Shown one piece after another: positions 11,627-19,786 of a stretch of 64,000 bases of DNA (positions within the stretch are counted from its first letter, which is position 1; each line of letters begins with the position of its first letter). Source of the stretch: Nocardioides sp. URHA0020 (lineage in GTDB: Bacteria > Actinomycetota > Actinomycetes > Propionibacteriales > Nocardioidaceae); NCBI RefSeq assembly GCF_000620705.1, contig NZ_KK211172.1, positions 80,377 to 144,376 on the forward strand, written 5' to 3'. The notes under the pieces are model-generated. The model made no database searches, was not told where the DNA came from, and saw only the letters and a program-made list of their open reading frames with translations. A program made the position numbers and the translations under genes.

Positions 11627-11920
11627 TCAGGACAGCAGCAGCTGTCGGTTGACCTGGAGTAGTACGTAAGCACCGATCATCACGATCAGGAAACTGAGGT
11701 CGAGGGAGATGCTCCCGATCCGCAGCGGCGGGATGACCCGACGCAGCGCCTTGATCGGCGGGTCGGTGATCGAGTAGACGACCTCGAGCGCCACCAGGAG
11801 CACCCCGCGCGGCGTCCACTGCCGCGCGAAGATCTGGACCCAGTCGACCACGAAACGGATCCACAAGAGCGCGATGAAGAACCACAGCAGCCCCTCGATG
11901 AGGCTTCCGGCAACTCTCAC
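11627..11920 (-). CDS. YggT-family membrane protein
   Basis: A 97-residue protein with two hydrophobic segments (about residues 8-28 and 70-93) flanking the conserved VYSITDPPIKALRRVIPP loop typical of YggT proteins. Its place between sepF and divIVA is conserved in Gram-positives and suggests a role in division or membrane organisation. GTG 11920 has AGGAAA 8 nt upstream and follows the sepF stop by 12 bp. Confidence 0.9.
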   Translation of the reverse strand: MRVAGSLIEGLLWFFIALLWIRFVVDWVQIFARQWTPRGVLLVALEVVYSITDPPIKALRRVIPPLRIGSISLDLSFLIVMIGAYVLLQVNRQLLLS

Positions 11921-11932
11921 GTACGACGTTTC

Positions 11933-12430
11933 CTAGCTCTGGTTGAAGAATCCACCCTCGACAATGCGCTGCTTGTCCTCGGCCGCCACCGAGACGTTCG
12001 GCGGCGAGAGCAGGAAGACCTTGTTGGTGATGCGCTCGATGGTGCCACGGGTGGCAAACACGAGCCCAGCCGCGAAGTCGACGAGGCGCTTGGCATCAGT
12101 GTCGTCCATGTCGGACAGGTTCATGATCACCGGGGTGCCCTCCCGGAAGTTCTCGCCCACGGTCCGCGCCTCGTTGTAGGTGCGCGGGTGCAGGGTGATG
12201 ATGCGGGACAGCTCCGCGACCACCGAGGTCGGGCCGGGCGTCGTACGGCGCCGCTCGGAGAGGTCCGCGACCGGGGCCGGACGGCTCTCCCGCTTCGCCG
12301 GCCGGGCCGAGACCGGCATGGTCTCCTGCGTGTCGTACTCGCCCTCGTAGGACCCGTACTCGTCGTCGTACCGACCGGTGTCCTCGAGCAGGCCGAGGTA
12401 CTCGCCGATCCTGCGCATTCCGCCGCTCAT
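11933..12430 (-). CDS. sepF: Cell division protein SepF
   Basis: A 165-residue FtsZ-binding membrane anchor. The N-terminus MSGGMRRIGEYLGLLED is the amphipathic membrane helix. A disordered acidic and Pro-rich linker (about 20-75) leads to the SepF core (about 80-160, with PRTYNEARTVGENFREG and VIMNLSDMDDTDAKRLVDFAAGL). Actinobacteria lack FtsA, and SepF is the main FtsZ tether. ATG 12430 has GGAGG 8 nt upstream. Confidence 0.96.
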   Translation of the reverse strand: MSGGMRRIGEYLGLLEDTGRYDDEYGSYEGEYDTQETMPVSARPAKRESRPAPVADLSERRRTTPGPTSVVAELSRIITLHPRTYNEARTVGENFREGTPVIMNLSDMDDTDAKRLVDFAAGLVFATRGTIERITNKVFLLSPPNVSVAAEDKQRIVEGGFFNQS

Positions 12431-12488
12431 GACTGTTGCCTCCGGTACTCCGCGACCCGTTGCGGGACGCACTCTTGGTGTTTGGACC

Positions 12489-13199
12489 CTACTTGAACTG
12501 CGGCCTCGAACCGAGGACCGCGGACCCGACACGCACATGTGTCGCGCCGGCATGGATGGCCTGCTCGAGGTCGCCGCTCATCCCGGCCGAGAGCCAGGTG
12601 GCGGCGGGGTGCTCGACGAGCAGGTCGTGGTGGATCGCAGCGAGCCGCGCGAAGGCCGGCCGCGGGTCCTCGCCCAGCGGCGCGACCGCCATCAGGCCAC
12701 GCAGCCGGAGCGGGTCGGCCGCCTCGACCGCGGCGGCCAGGTCCGGCACGTCGTCGGGGTCGGCACCGGCCCGGCCCGCGCGGTCGGGCGGGTCCAGGCT
12801 GACCTGGAGCAGCACGTCGACCTCGTGCGAGCGCTGCTCGGCACCCCGGGCCAGCGGAGCCACCAGCTTGGCGCGGTCGAGGGACTCGACGACATCGGCG
12901 TACGACGCCACCGCGGCCGCCTTGTTGCTCTGCAGACCGCCGATGAAGTGCCAGCGCAGCCCGAGGTCGGCACACTCAGCGGCCTTGGCCTCGGCCTCCT
13001 GGTGGCGGTTCTCCCCCACGTCGGTGACGCCGAGGCCCGCGAGCAGGCGCACGTCGCTGGCCGGGAAGAACTTCGTGACCACGACCAGGCGAACGGCCCC
13101 GGGCTCGCGCCCGGCGTCCGCGCAGGCGGTGTCGATCCGGCGGCGTACGGCGTCGAGGTTGGCCGCGAGCTCCTCGGGACGGCCGGTCGAGCTCGTCAT
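12489..13199 (-). CDS. YggS/PROSC pyridoxal-phosphate homeostasis protein
   Basis: A 236-residue single-domain alanine-racemase-like barrel that binds PLP. The PLP Lys lies in VVVTKFFPASDV, and GVTDVGENRHQEAEAK, WHFIGGLQSNKAA and LSAGMSGDLEQAIHAGATHVRVGS are family signatures. It controls free PLP levels rather than racemising amino acids. ATG 13199 overlaps the pgeF stop as ATGA, so the pair is translationally coupled. Confidence 0.94.
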   Translation of the reverse strand: MTSSTGRPEELAANLDAVRRRIDTACADAGREPGAVRLVVVTKFFPASDVRLLAGLGVTDVGENRHQEAEAKAAECADLGLRWHFIGGLQSNKAAAVASYADVVESLDRAKLVAPLARGAEQRSHEVDVLLQVSLDPPDRAGRAGADPDDVPDLAAAVEAADPLRLRGLMAVAPLGEDPRPAFARLAAIHHDLLVEHPAATWLSAGMSGDLEQAIHAGATHVRVGSAVLGSRPQFK

Positions 13200-13882
13200 G
13201 GCGTCCTCCAGACGACGCCCGCGAGCCGGCCCGCGGCAGCACCGTCGCGACGGTAGGAGTGCAGCGCCTCGTCCTCGCGGGTGCAGCCGCCCACGTCGAC
13301 AGCGGGTACGCCGGCGGCCGCCAGCTGGGCGCGGACACCGGCCCCGAGATCGAGCGCCGGAGTCCCCCAGCTGGTGGTCGCGCGGGTGGCCGGCACCACC
13401 GCGGCTACCTCGTCGCGCAGCTGCGCCGGCACCTCGTAGCACCGACCGCAGATGTGCGGGCCGACCCAGGCGCGCACGTCGGTGGCGCCCAGCTCGTGCA
13501 GGAGTGCCAGGGCCGCGGCGACCACACCGTGTCGTACGCCCTCGCGCCCGGCGTGGACCGCTCCGACCTCTCCGGACGCGGCCACCAGCAGCACCGGGAC
13601 GCAGTCGGCCGCCCGGGCGAGCAGCGCCTCGCCGGACAGGGCGGTGACGAGCGCATCGGCGTCCGGGACAGCGCTCGCCGGACCGTCGACCACGTGGACG
13701 TGCGCGCCGTGCACCTGGTGCATGAGGTGCGGCGTGGCACCGCTCGCCGCAGCGACCTCCCCCAGCCCCGCCTCCCGGACGGCGGGCTCGGCCAGGTCGC
13801 CCAGGTCGAGGCGCCGGTCCGTGAACGCGACCGAGACCGTGCCGGTGGTCACCGGCACGGTCTCGTGGAAGAAAAAGGTCAC
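13196..13882 (-). CDS. pgeF: Purine nucleoside phosphorylase / peptidoglycan editing factor (YfiH, LACC1 family)
   Basis: A 228-residue YfiH-family protein. Metal-binding residues are seen in HLMHQVHGAHV, ARAADCVPVLL, VGAVHAGREGVRHGV and the CGRCYEV cysteines. Family members act on purine nucleosides, and in E. coli the homologue corrects L-Ser misincorporation in peptidoglycan precursors, which fits the position next to ftsZ. GTG 13882 overlaps the ftsZ stop as GTGA. Confidence 0.92.
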   Translation of the reverse strand: MTFFFHETVPVTTGTVSVAFTDRRLDLGDLAEPAVREAGLGEVAAASGATPHLMHQVHGAHVHVVDGPASAVPDADALVTALSGEALLARAADCVPVLLVAASGEVGAVHAGREGVRHGVVAAALALLHELGATDVRAWVGPHICGRCYEVPAQLRDEVAAVVPATRATTSWGTPALDLGAGVRAQLAAAGVPAVDVGGCTREDEALHSYRRDGAAAGRLAGVVWRTP

Positions 13883-15051
13883 TTGAGGAAGTCGGGGATG
13901 TCCAGGTCGTCGTCGTCGAACTGCACCGGGGTCGGGGTCGACCGCGGCGCGCTCGGCGGCGGCGACTTCGGGGCTGCCGACGCGGGGACGGGGACACTGG
14001 CACCGACGGACGCGCGCTCGACCGGAGCCGGAGCGGTGGCGGCCTTGGCCTCCGCCTGGGCCGGCGTCCGGCGCAGCACAGCACCCTCGTCGCGACGCTT
14101 GGGCATGCCCCCGTCGAAGCCGGCCGCGATGACGGTGACCCGCACCTCGTCGCCGAGCGCGTCGTCGATGGTGGCACCGAAGATGATGTTGGCCTCGGGG
14201 TGCACCGCGTCAGCGACCAGTGCGGCCGCCTCGTTGATCTCGAAGAGGCCGAGGTCGGAGCCACCGGCGATCGAGAGCAGCACGCCGTGCGCACCGTCGA
14301 TGCTCGCCTCGAGCAGCGGGCTGGAGACGGCCATCTCGGCCGCCTGGACCGAGCGGTCGTCGCCGCGGGCCGAGCCGATGCCCATCAGCGCCGATCCGGC
14401 GTTGGCCATGACGGACTTCACGTCGGCGAAGTCGAGGTTGATCAGGCCCGGGGTGGTGATCAGGTCCGTGATGCCGGAGACGCCCTGGAGCAGCACCTGG
14501 TCGGCCTGCTTGAAGGCGTCGAGCACCGACACGTTGCGGTCGCTGATCGACAGCAGCCGGTCATTGGGGATCACGATGAGGGTGTCCACCTCCTCGCGCA
14601 GCTGCGCGATGCCCTCCTCGGCGGAGTTGGCGCGGCGGCGACCCTCGAACGCGAACGGGCGGGTCACGACGCCGATGGTCAGCGCGCCCAGGGAGCGCGC
14701 GATGCGGGCCACGATCGGCGCGCCACCGGTGCCGGTGCCACCGCCCTCGCCGGCGGTCACGAACACCATGTCGGCGCCCTTGATGACCTCTTCGATCTCG
14801 TCGGAGTGGTCCTCGGCGGCACGCGCCCCCACGTCAGGGTTGGCGCCGGCGCCGAGACCGCGGGTGAGCTCGCGACCGATGTCGAGCTTGACGTCGGCGT
14901 CGCTCATCAGGAGCGCCTGCGCGTCGGTGTTGATCGCGATGAACTCAACGCCCTTGAGGCCGACCTCGATCATCCGGTTGACGGCGTTGACACCACCACC
15001 ACCGATACCGACGACCTTGATGATGGCCAGGTAGTTCTGTGCTGCTGCCAC
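13879..15051 (-). CDS. ftsZ: Cell division GTPase FtsZ
   Basis: A 390-residue tubulin homologue that forms the Z ring. It shows GIGGGGVNAVNRMIE, the GTP signature GEGGGTGTGGAP, the T7-loop region and ATIDDALGDEVRVTVIAAGFD. A Pro/Ala-rich linker (about 320-375) ends in DDDDLDIPDFLK, the conserved tail that binds SepF and FtsW in actinobacteria. GTG 15051 is the start. A 208-bp non-coding region upstream holds a large palindrome and likely promoters. Confidence 0.98.
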   Translation of the reverse strand: MAAAQNYLAIIKVVGIGGGGVNAVNRMIEVGLKGVEFIAINTDAQALLMSDADVKLDIGRELTRGLGAGANPDVGARAAEDHSDEIEEVIKGADMVFVTAGEGGGTGTGGAPIVARIARSLGALTIGVVTRPFAFEGRRRANSAEEGIAQLREEVDTLIVIPNDRLLSISDRNVSVLDAFKQADQVLLQGVSGITDLITTPGLINLDFADVKSVMANAGSALMGIGSARGDDRSVQAAEMAVSSPLLEASIDGAHGVLLSIAGGSDLGLFEINEAAALVADAVHPEANIIFGATIDDALGDEVRVTVIAAGFDGGMPKRRDEGAVLRRTPAQAEAKAATAPAPVERASVGASVPVPASAAPKSPPPSAPRSTPTPVQFDDDDLDIPDFLK

Positions 15052-15130
15052 GGCGACTTCGCCTCTCGCTGCTCGATTGGATGGTGCTGTCCGGTGCGGG
15101 TGACCGGGAAGCTGTCCGGCGTGTCGAATG

Positions 15131-15168
15131 AACTCTGACCCTCAGCCTGAGGGTTATAGTTATGTCAA
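15131..15168 (-). promoter_or_regulatory. Palindrome and AT-rich promoter region upstream of ftsZ
   Basis: A 31-bp near-perfect inverted repeat (15131-15161, two mismatches per 15-nt arm) has the core ACCCTCAG-C-CTGAGGGT. Next to it on the minus strand is TTGACA (15163-15168) and then TATAAC, in the only AT-rich island of the 208-bp ftsQ-ftsZ gap. It could be an operator at the start point or a 5'-leader hairpin. The spacing does not give an ideal -35/-10 pair, so promoter details are uncertain. No gene was seen in the gap. Confidence 0.55.
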
Positions 15169-15259
15169 CCTCGCCGTGGTCACGACAGTAGGCATCGAGC
15201 GCGCCGAGATCGTGGCGACACGCCCCAGGTCGCCGGACTTCTCGCGACTTTGTCTCGAG

Positions 15260-16057
15260 CTACTGCCGCGTCGTCGGCTGACCGGGGACGCTCACGTCGT
15301 AGTGCTGGGCGTCGACGGCCTTCAGCAGGTCGGCGAGCACCGCGGCCTTCTGCGTGGTCTGCTCCGCGCTCCCCCACTCGACCGAGCGGTCGTCGCGCAG
15401 CACCAGTGAGATCTCGTCGACCGTCTCCACGTCGACGTGGTCGACCTGCGAGGCCAGGGCGGTGGGCAGGGCGGCGACGACGAGCGCACCCTCGCGCAGC
15501 GCCTCGGACCCGGTGGCGGCGGAGGTCTGGACCCGGGGCAGGCCGGGGGGCGCCTTGGCGTAGCTGCGGAAGATCACCCCGTCGCCGTCCATGCCGCGCA
15601 GCTGGCCGTCGATCTCCACGACCGCGACCGGCCGCCGCTCGACGACGTCGATCAGCACCTTGTCGGGCCACTGCCTGCTGACGTCGGCGGACTGCACGGG
15701 CGCCAAGGACTGCACCCGCGCGCGGATCCGGTCGAGGTCGACGCTCGCCAGCGGTCTGCCCTCGGGCACCGCTGCGGCGTGCTCGACCTGGGCGGACGTG
15801 AGGTGCTGGACGCCGGTGACCTCGACCCCCTGCACCGCGAGGTAGGAGGAGAAGTAGACGAGCCAGACACTGCCGACGATCAGCCCGACGAGCAGCAGGA
15901 CCGCCAGCACCGGCTTCCAGTTCAGCCAACGGCGCGCCCACTGCCGCCGGGCGAACCGTCGACGGCTGCGCAGCACCCGGCGGTCCGGCTGCGGCGCGGC
16001 GACCGGTGCCAACGCGTCGAAGCCCTGGGTGGCGTCGGGGTCCTGGGGTCTAGCCAC
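15260..16057 (-). CDS. ftsQ: Divisome protein FtsQ
   Basis: A 265-residue bitopic protein: basic cytoplasmic N-terminus (about 1-48), one membrane helix (about 49-70), a POTRA domain (YLAVQGVEVTGVQHLTSAQVEHAA) and a beta domain including ADVSRQWPDKVLIDVVERRPVAVV. It links early and late divisome proteins. GTG 16057 overlaps the end of murC by 8 bp. Confidence 0.95.
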   Translation of the reverse strand: MARPQDPDATQGFDALAPVAAPQPDRRVLRSRRRFARRQWARRWLNWKPVLAVLLLVGLIVGSVWLVYFSSYLAVQGVEVTGVQHLTSAQVEHAAAVPEGRPLASVDLDRIRARVQSLAPVQSADVSRQWPDKVLIDVVERRPVAVVEIDGQLRGMDGDGVIFRSYAKAPPGLPRVQTSAATGSEALREGALVVAALPTALASQVDHVDVETVDEISLVLRDDRSVEWGSAEQTTQKAAVLADLLKAVDAQHYDVSVPGQPTTRQ

Positions 16058-17393
16058 GGCCGAGCAGCTCCAGCACCTGCGGCGCGATCTCGGTGACGGT
16101 CCCGGCGCCGAGCGTGAGCACGAGGTCGCCGGGCCGGGCCCGCGCCACCAGCTCCGCCGCGACGTCGTCGAAGGACGGCACGAACGTCACGCGGTCCGTC
16201 GGCAGCGGCACTGCCGCGGCCACCAGCGCGCCGGTCACGGCCGGGTCGGCGTCCTCACGGGCGAGGTAGACGTCGAGGACGACGACCTCGTCGGCCGCCC
16301 CCAGCGCGACGCCCATCGCCTCGCCGAAGATGCGCGTGCGGGAGACCAGGTGCGGCTGGAAGGCCACGACGACGCGGCCCTCGCCCGCCACCGCGCGGGC
16401 GGCCGCCAGGTCGCCGGCGATCTCGGTGGGGTGGTGGGCATAGCTGTCGTAGACGCGGACGCCGGCGACCTCGCCCTTGCGCTCCATCCGGCGCTTGGTG
16501 CCCGTGTAGGACACCAGCCCACGGACCAGGTCGTCCTCGGCGAAGCCGAGCTCCCGTCCGGCGGCCAGCGCGGCCAGGGCGTCCGCGAGGTAGTGCTCCC
16601 CCGGCGACCACAGGCGGACGTCGCCCAGCGCTCCCGGCTCGCGTGCGGAGACGGTCACGACCCGCCGACCCGCGGCGCGGTGCCGCTCGGCCAGGGCGGC
16701 GGCCCCGGGATCGTCGACCACGCAGACCAGGAAGCCGTCGGGGTCGAGGGTGTCGGCGAACTCGTCGAAGGCGGCGACGTACGCCTCCTCCGTGCCCCAG
16801 TTGTCGAGGTGGTCGGCCTCGACGTTGGTCACGATCGCGGCGTACGGCGCGTAGTGCAGGAAGGCGCCGTCGCTCTCGTCCGCCTCCGCGACGAAGAGCT
16901 CGCCGCTCCCCGCGGCCGCGTTGACGCCGGTCGCGGCCAGGTCGCCACCGATGGCGTACGTCGGGTCGGCGCCCGCCGTCTGCAGGGCGACGGTCAGCAG
17001 CGAGGTCGTCGTGGTCTTGCCGTGGGTGCCGGCCACGGCCACGACCCGGCGGTCGGCCATCACCGACGCGAGGGCGGCGGAGCGGGGCAGCACCCGCAGG
17101 CCCTGCCGCACGGCCTCGACGTACTCGGGGTTGTCCTCGCGCACCGCCGTGGAGACCACGAGCGTGTCGACGTCGCGCACCTGCTCGGCCGCGTGGCCGA
17201 GGTGCACGGTCGCGCCGAGGTCGCGCAGTGCCTCGAGGCCCGGCGAGTCGCTGCCGTCGCTGCCGCTGACCGTGACGCCGCGGGCGAGCATGATGCGGGC
17301 GATGCCGGACAGGCCCGCGCCGCCGATGCCGACGAAGTGCACCCGGCCCAGCCGCTCGACCGGCAGCAGCTCCTCGGGGACGGGCACCCTCAT
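16050..17393 (-). CDS. murC: UDP-MurNAc:L-alanine ligase
   Basis: A 447-residue Mur ligase adding L-Ala to UDP-MurNAc. The N-terminal Rossmann motif is VHFVGIGGAGLSGIARIM, the ATP loop GTHGKTTTT, and the central signature FVAEADESDGAFLHY; YDSYAHHPTEI is in the C-terminal domain. ATG 17393 overlaps the murG stop (ATGA). Confidence 0.97.
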   Translation of the reverse strand: MRVPVPEELLPVERLGRVHFVGIGGAGLSGIARIMLARGVTVSGSDGSDSPGLEALRDLGATVHLGHAAEQVRDVDTLVVSTAVREDNPEYVEAVRQGLRVLPRSAALASVMADRRVVAVAGTHGKTTTTSLLTVALQTAGADPTYAIGGDLAATGVNAAAGSGELFVAEADESDGAFLHYAPYAAIVTNVEADHLDNWGTEEAYVAAFDEFADTLDPDGFLVCVVDDPGAAALAERHRAAGRRVVTVSAREPGALGDVRLWSPGEHYLADALAALAAGRELGFAEDDLVRGLVSYTGTKRRMERKGEVAGVRVYDSYAHHPTEIAGDLAAARAVAGEGRVVVAFQPHLVSRTRIFGEAMGVALGAADEVVVLDVYLAREDADPAVTGALVAAAVPLPTDRVTFVPSFDDVAAELVARARPGDLVLTLGAGTVTEIAPQVLELLGRG

Positions 17394-18472
17394 GGAGCCG
17401 CCTCGAACACCATCCGGGCGAGCCTCTCGTCGGCGTCGCGCGGGACCAGCGCCGAGGCGGCCGAGCCCATCGCCGCCAGCCGGTCGGGGTCGGTGGCGAG
17501 CGCGGGGACCGTGCTCGCGACCCAGGCGGAGGTGAGGTCGGCGTCGGGGACGAGCAGCCCGCCACCGGCGTCGACGACGGGCAGGGCGTTCTGCAGCTGC
17601 TCGCCGTTGCCGATCGGCAGGGGCACGAAGACCGCCGGCAGGCCGACGGCCGCGGCCTCGGTGACGCTCGAGGCACCGGCGCGGCACACGACCAGGTCGG
17701 CGGCGGCGTAGGCGAGGTCCATCCGGTCGACGAAGTTGACCACGACGTACGGCACGTCGCCGGTGGCCGGGGTGGCCTCGCCCTGCGGGCCCACGACGTG
17801 CAGCACCTGCACGCCGGCGGCCGCCAGTGCGCCGGCCGCTCCGGAGACCGACTGGTTGAGCTTGCGGGCGCCCTGGGATCCGCCGGTGACCAGGAGGGTC
17901 GGGCGGTCCGGGTCGAGCCCGAAGAACTCACGCGCCTGCGCCCGCAGGGCGGCGCGGTCGAGGCCCGAGATCATCGTCCGGATCGGCAGGCCGACGTACT
18001 CCGCCCGGGGCAGCGGGGTGTCGGGGAAGCTCACGGCGACCCGCTGCGCGACCCGGGCACCGACCCTGTTGGCGAGGCCGGGTACGGCGTTCTGCTCGTG
18101 GACGATCAGCGGCAGCTTGCGACGCCGGGCCGCGAGGTAGGCCGGCATCGAGACGTAGCCGCCGTACCCGACGACGACGTCGGGACGCACCCGGTCGAAG
18201 ACCGCGAGCGTCTCCTTGACCGCGGCGCGGAGCCGGAACGGGACCTTGACGAGGTCGGCGTTGGGCTTGCGCGGCAGCGGCACCGGCGGGATCAGCTCGA
18301 GCGGGTAGCCGGCCTCGGGCACGACCCGGTTCTCGAGGCCGCGGGGCGTGCCCAGGCAGGTGATCTCCACCTCGATGCCGAGGTCGGGGGCGAGCCGCCG
18401 GATCGCGTCGGCGGTGGCGAGCAGGGGCGAGGTGTGGCCAGCGGTTCCGCCGCCGGCGAGTAGTACGCGCAT
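17390..18472 (-). CDS. murG: Lipid II-forming GlcNAc transferase
   Basis: A 360-residue GT28 enzyme that adds GlcNAc to lipid I on the inner membrane face. It begins MRVLLAGGGTAGHTSPLLA, the G-loop. VGYGGYVSMPAYLAA, VTGGSQGARKLNQSV and VVCRAGASSVTEAAAVGLPA (nucleotide-binding) follow. It lies 10 bp after ftsW. Confidence 0.97.
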   Translation of the reverse strand: MRVLLAGGGTAGHTSPLLATADAIRRLAPDLGIEVEITCLGTPRGLENRVVPEAGYPLELIPPVPLPRKPNADLVKVPFRLRAAVKETLAVFDRVRPDVVVGYGGYVSMPAYLAARRRKLPLIVHEQNAVPGLANRVGARVAQRVAVSFPDTPLPRAEYVGLPIRTMISGLDRAALRAQAREFFGLDPDRPTLLVTGGSQGARKLNQSVSGAAGALAAAGVQVLHVVGPQGEATPATGDVPYVVVNFVDRMDLAYAAADLVVCRAGASSVTEAAAVGLPAVFVPLPIGNGEQLQNALPVVDAGGGLLVPDADLTSAWVASTVPALATDPDRLAAMGSAASALVPRDADERLARMVFEAAP

Positions 18473-18482
18473 CAGACCAACC

Positions 18483-19760
18483 CTAGTGAGGAGCGCGGCC
18501 GGCCGAGAGGCCGGCCGACCGAGCCTTCTTGCGCTGGGCGAGAGCCAGGGCGGCCTCCGGCTCGCGGCGCGCGAACCCGATCACCAGCCCCAGCGCGACC
18601 AGCGAGGGCACCAGCGCCGAGCCGCCGTACGAGACCAGGGGCAGCGGGATGCCGATGACCGGGAGCAGGGCGAGCACCATGCCGACGTTGATGATCATCT
18701 GGCCGAGCAGCCAGACCACGATGCCGAAGGTCATGTAGCGCACGAACGTGTCGGTCGTGTGGGAGGCCACCCGGACGGCGGCGTAGGCGATCGTCAGGAA
18801 GAGCCCGATCACCAGCAGCGTGCCGACCAGCCCGAGCTCCTCGCCGAGCACCGCGAAGATGAAGTCGGTGTGGGCCTCGGGCAGGTCGCCCCACTTCTGC
18901 TGGCTGGCGCCGATCCCCTGGCCGAACCAGCCGCCGGAGGCGAGGGCGTAGAGCCCGTGGGCGGGCTGCCAGCCGGCCCGGTGGAAGTCCTTGAACGGGT
19001 CGGTGAAGGTCGTCAGGCGCTCGAGGCGGTGCTGGCTGGTCGTGGCGAGGTAGAGCGCGATCACGCCGATCACCATGATCGACACCGTGAAGAGCCGCGC
19101 GGGCGCGCCGACCACCCAGAGCATGGCCAGCAGGATCGCGAAGAGGACCAGCGCGGTGCCGAGGTCGCGTCCGAGCATGACCAGGACGATCACGACGCCG
19201 ATCCCCAGCACGACCGGGAAGAGCAGCTCGTGCAGGCTGCCGAGCCGCTTCTCCTTGCGGGCGTAGATGTGCGCCGCCCACAGCACGATCGCGAGCTTGG
19301 CGATCTCCGCCGGCTGGATCACGATCGGCCCGAGCCCGAGCCAGTTCGTGTTGCCGTTGACCTCGCGGCCGAGGCCGGGCACGCGCACCAGCGCGAGCAG
19401 CACGACGGTGAGGAGCAGCGCCGGCCACGCGAAGCGGCGTACGACGCCCAGCGGCAGCCGCGAGGCGATCCAGGCGCACGGGATGCCGATGGCGACCCAC
19501 ATCAGCTGGCGGGTGACGACCGCGTAGGAGTTGCCCTCGTTCTGCTTGTAGGAGTAGACGCTCGAGGCGCTCAGCACCATGATCAGGCCGATGGTGAGCA
19601 GCAGCGCCGAGGCGCCGAGCAGGAGGTAGTACGCCGTCAGGGGCCGGTCGAGCGCGTCGCGGGCGACGGCGTACCACCCGCGGATCGAGGAGCGCCGCGG
19701 CGGTGCGGACTTGGGCCGGGCGGTCTCCTGCGGCGGTGCGGGAGGAGTCGCGGTGCTCAT
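18483..19760 (-). CDS. ftsW: SEDS peptidoglycan polymerase FtsW
   Basis: A 425-residue SEDS-family glycosyltransferase with about ten membrane helices, acting with FtsI at the septum. NTNWLGLGPIVIQPAEIAKLA, AHTDFIFAVLGEELGLVG and GIPLPLVSYGGSALVPSL are SEDS signatures. The first 40 residues are a Pro-rich cytoplasmic extension. ATG 19760 has GGGAGGGG about 7 nt upstream. Confidence 0.96.
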   Translation of the reverse strand: MSTATPPAPPQETARPKSAPPRRSSIRGWYAVARDALDRPLTAYYLLLGASALLLTIGLIMVLSASSVYSYKQNEGNSYAVVTRQLMWVAIGIPCAWIASRLPLGVVRRFAWPALLLTVVLLALVRVPGLGREVNGNTNWLGLGPIVIQPAEIAKLAIVLWAAHIYARKEKRLGSLHELLFPVVLGIGVVIVLVMLGRDLGTALVLFAILLAMLWVVGAPARLFTVSIMVIGVIALYLATTSQHRLERLTTFTDPFKDFHRAGWQPAHGLYALASGGWFGQGIGASQQKWGDLPEAHTDFIFAVLGEELGLVGTLLVIGLFLTIAYAAVRVASHTTDTFVRYMTFGIVVWLLGQMIINVGMVLALLPVIGIPLPLVSYGGSALVPSLVALGLVIGFARREPEAALALAQRKKARSAGLSAGRAPH

Positions 19761-19786
19761 CGCGGTGCCCCTCCCGGTCTGCGGCC

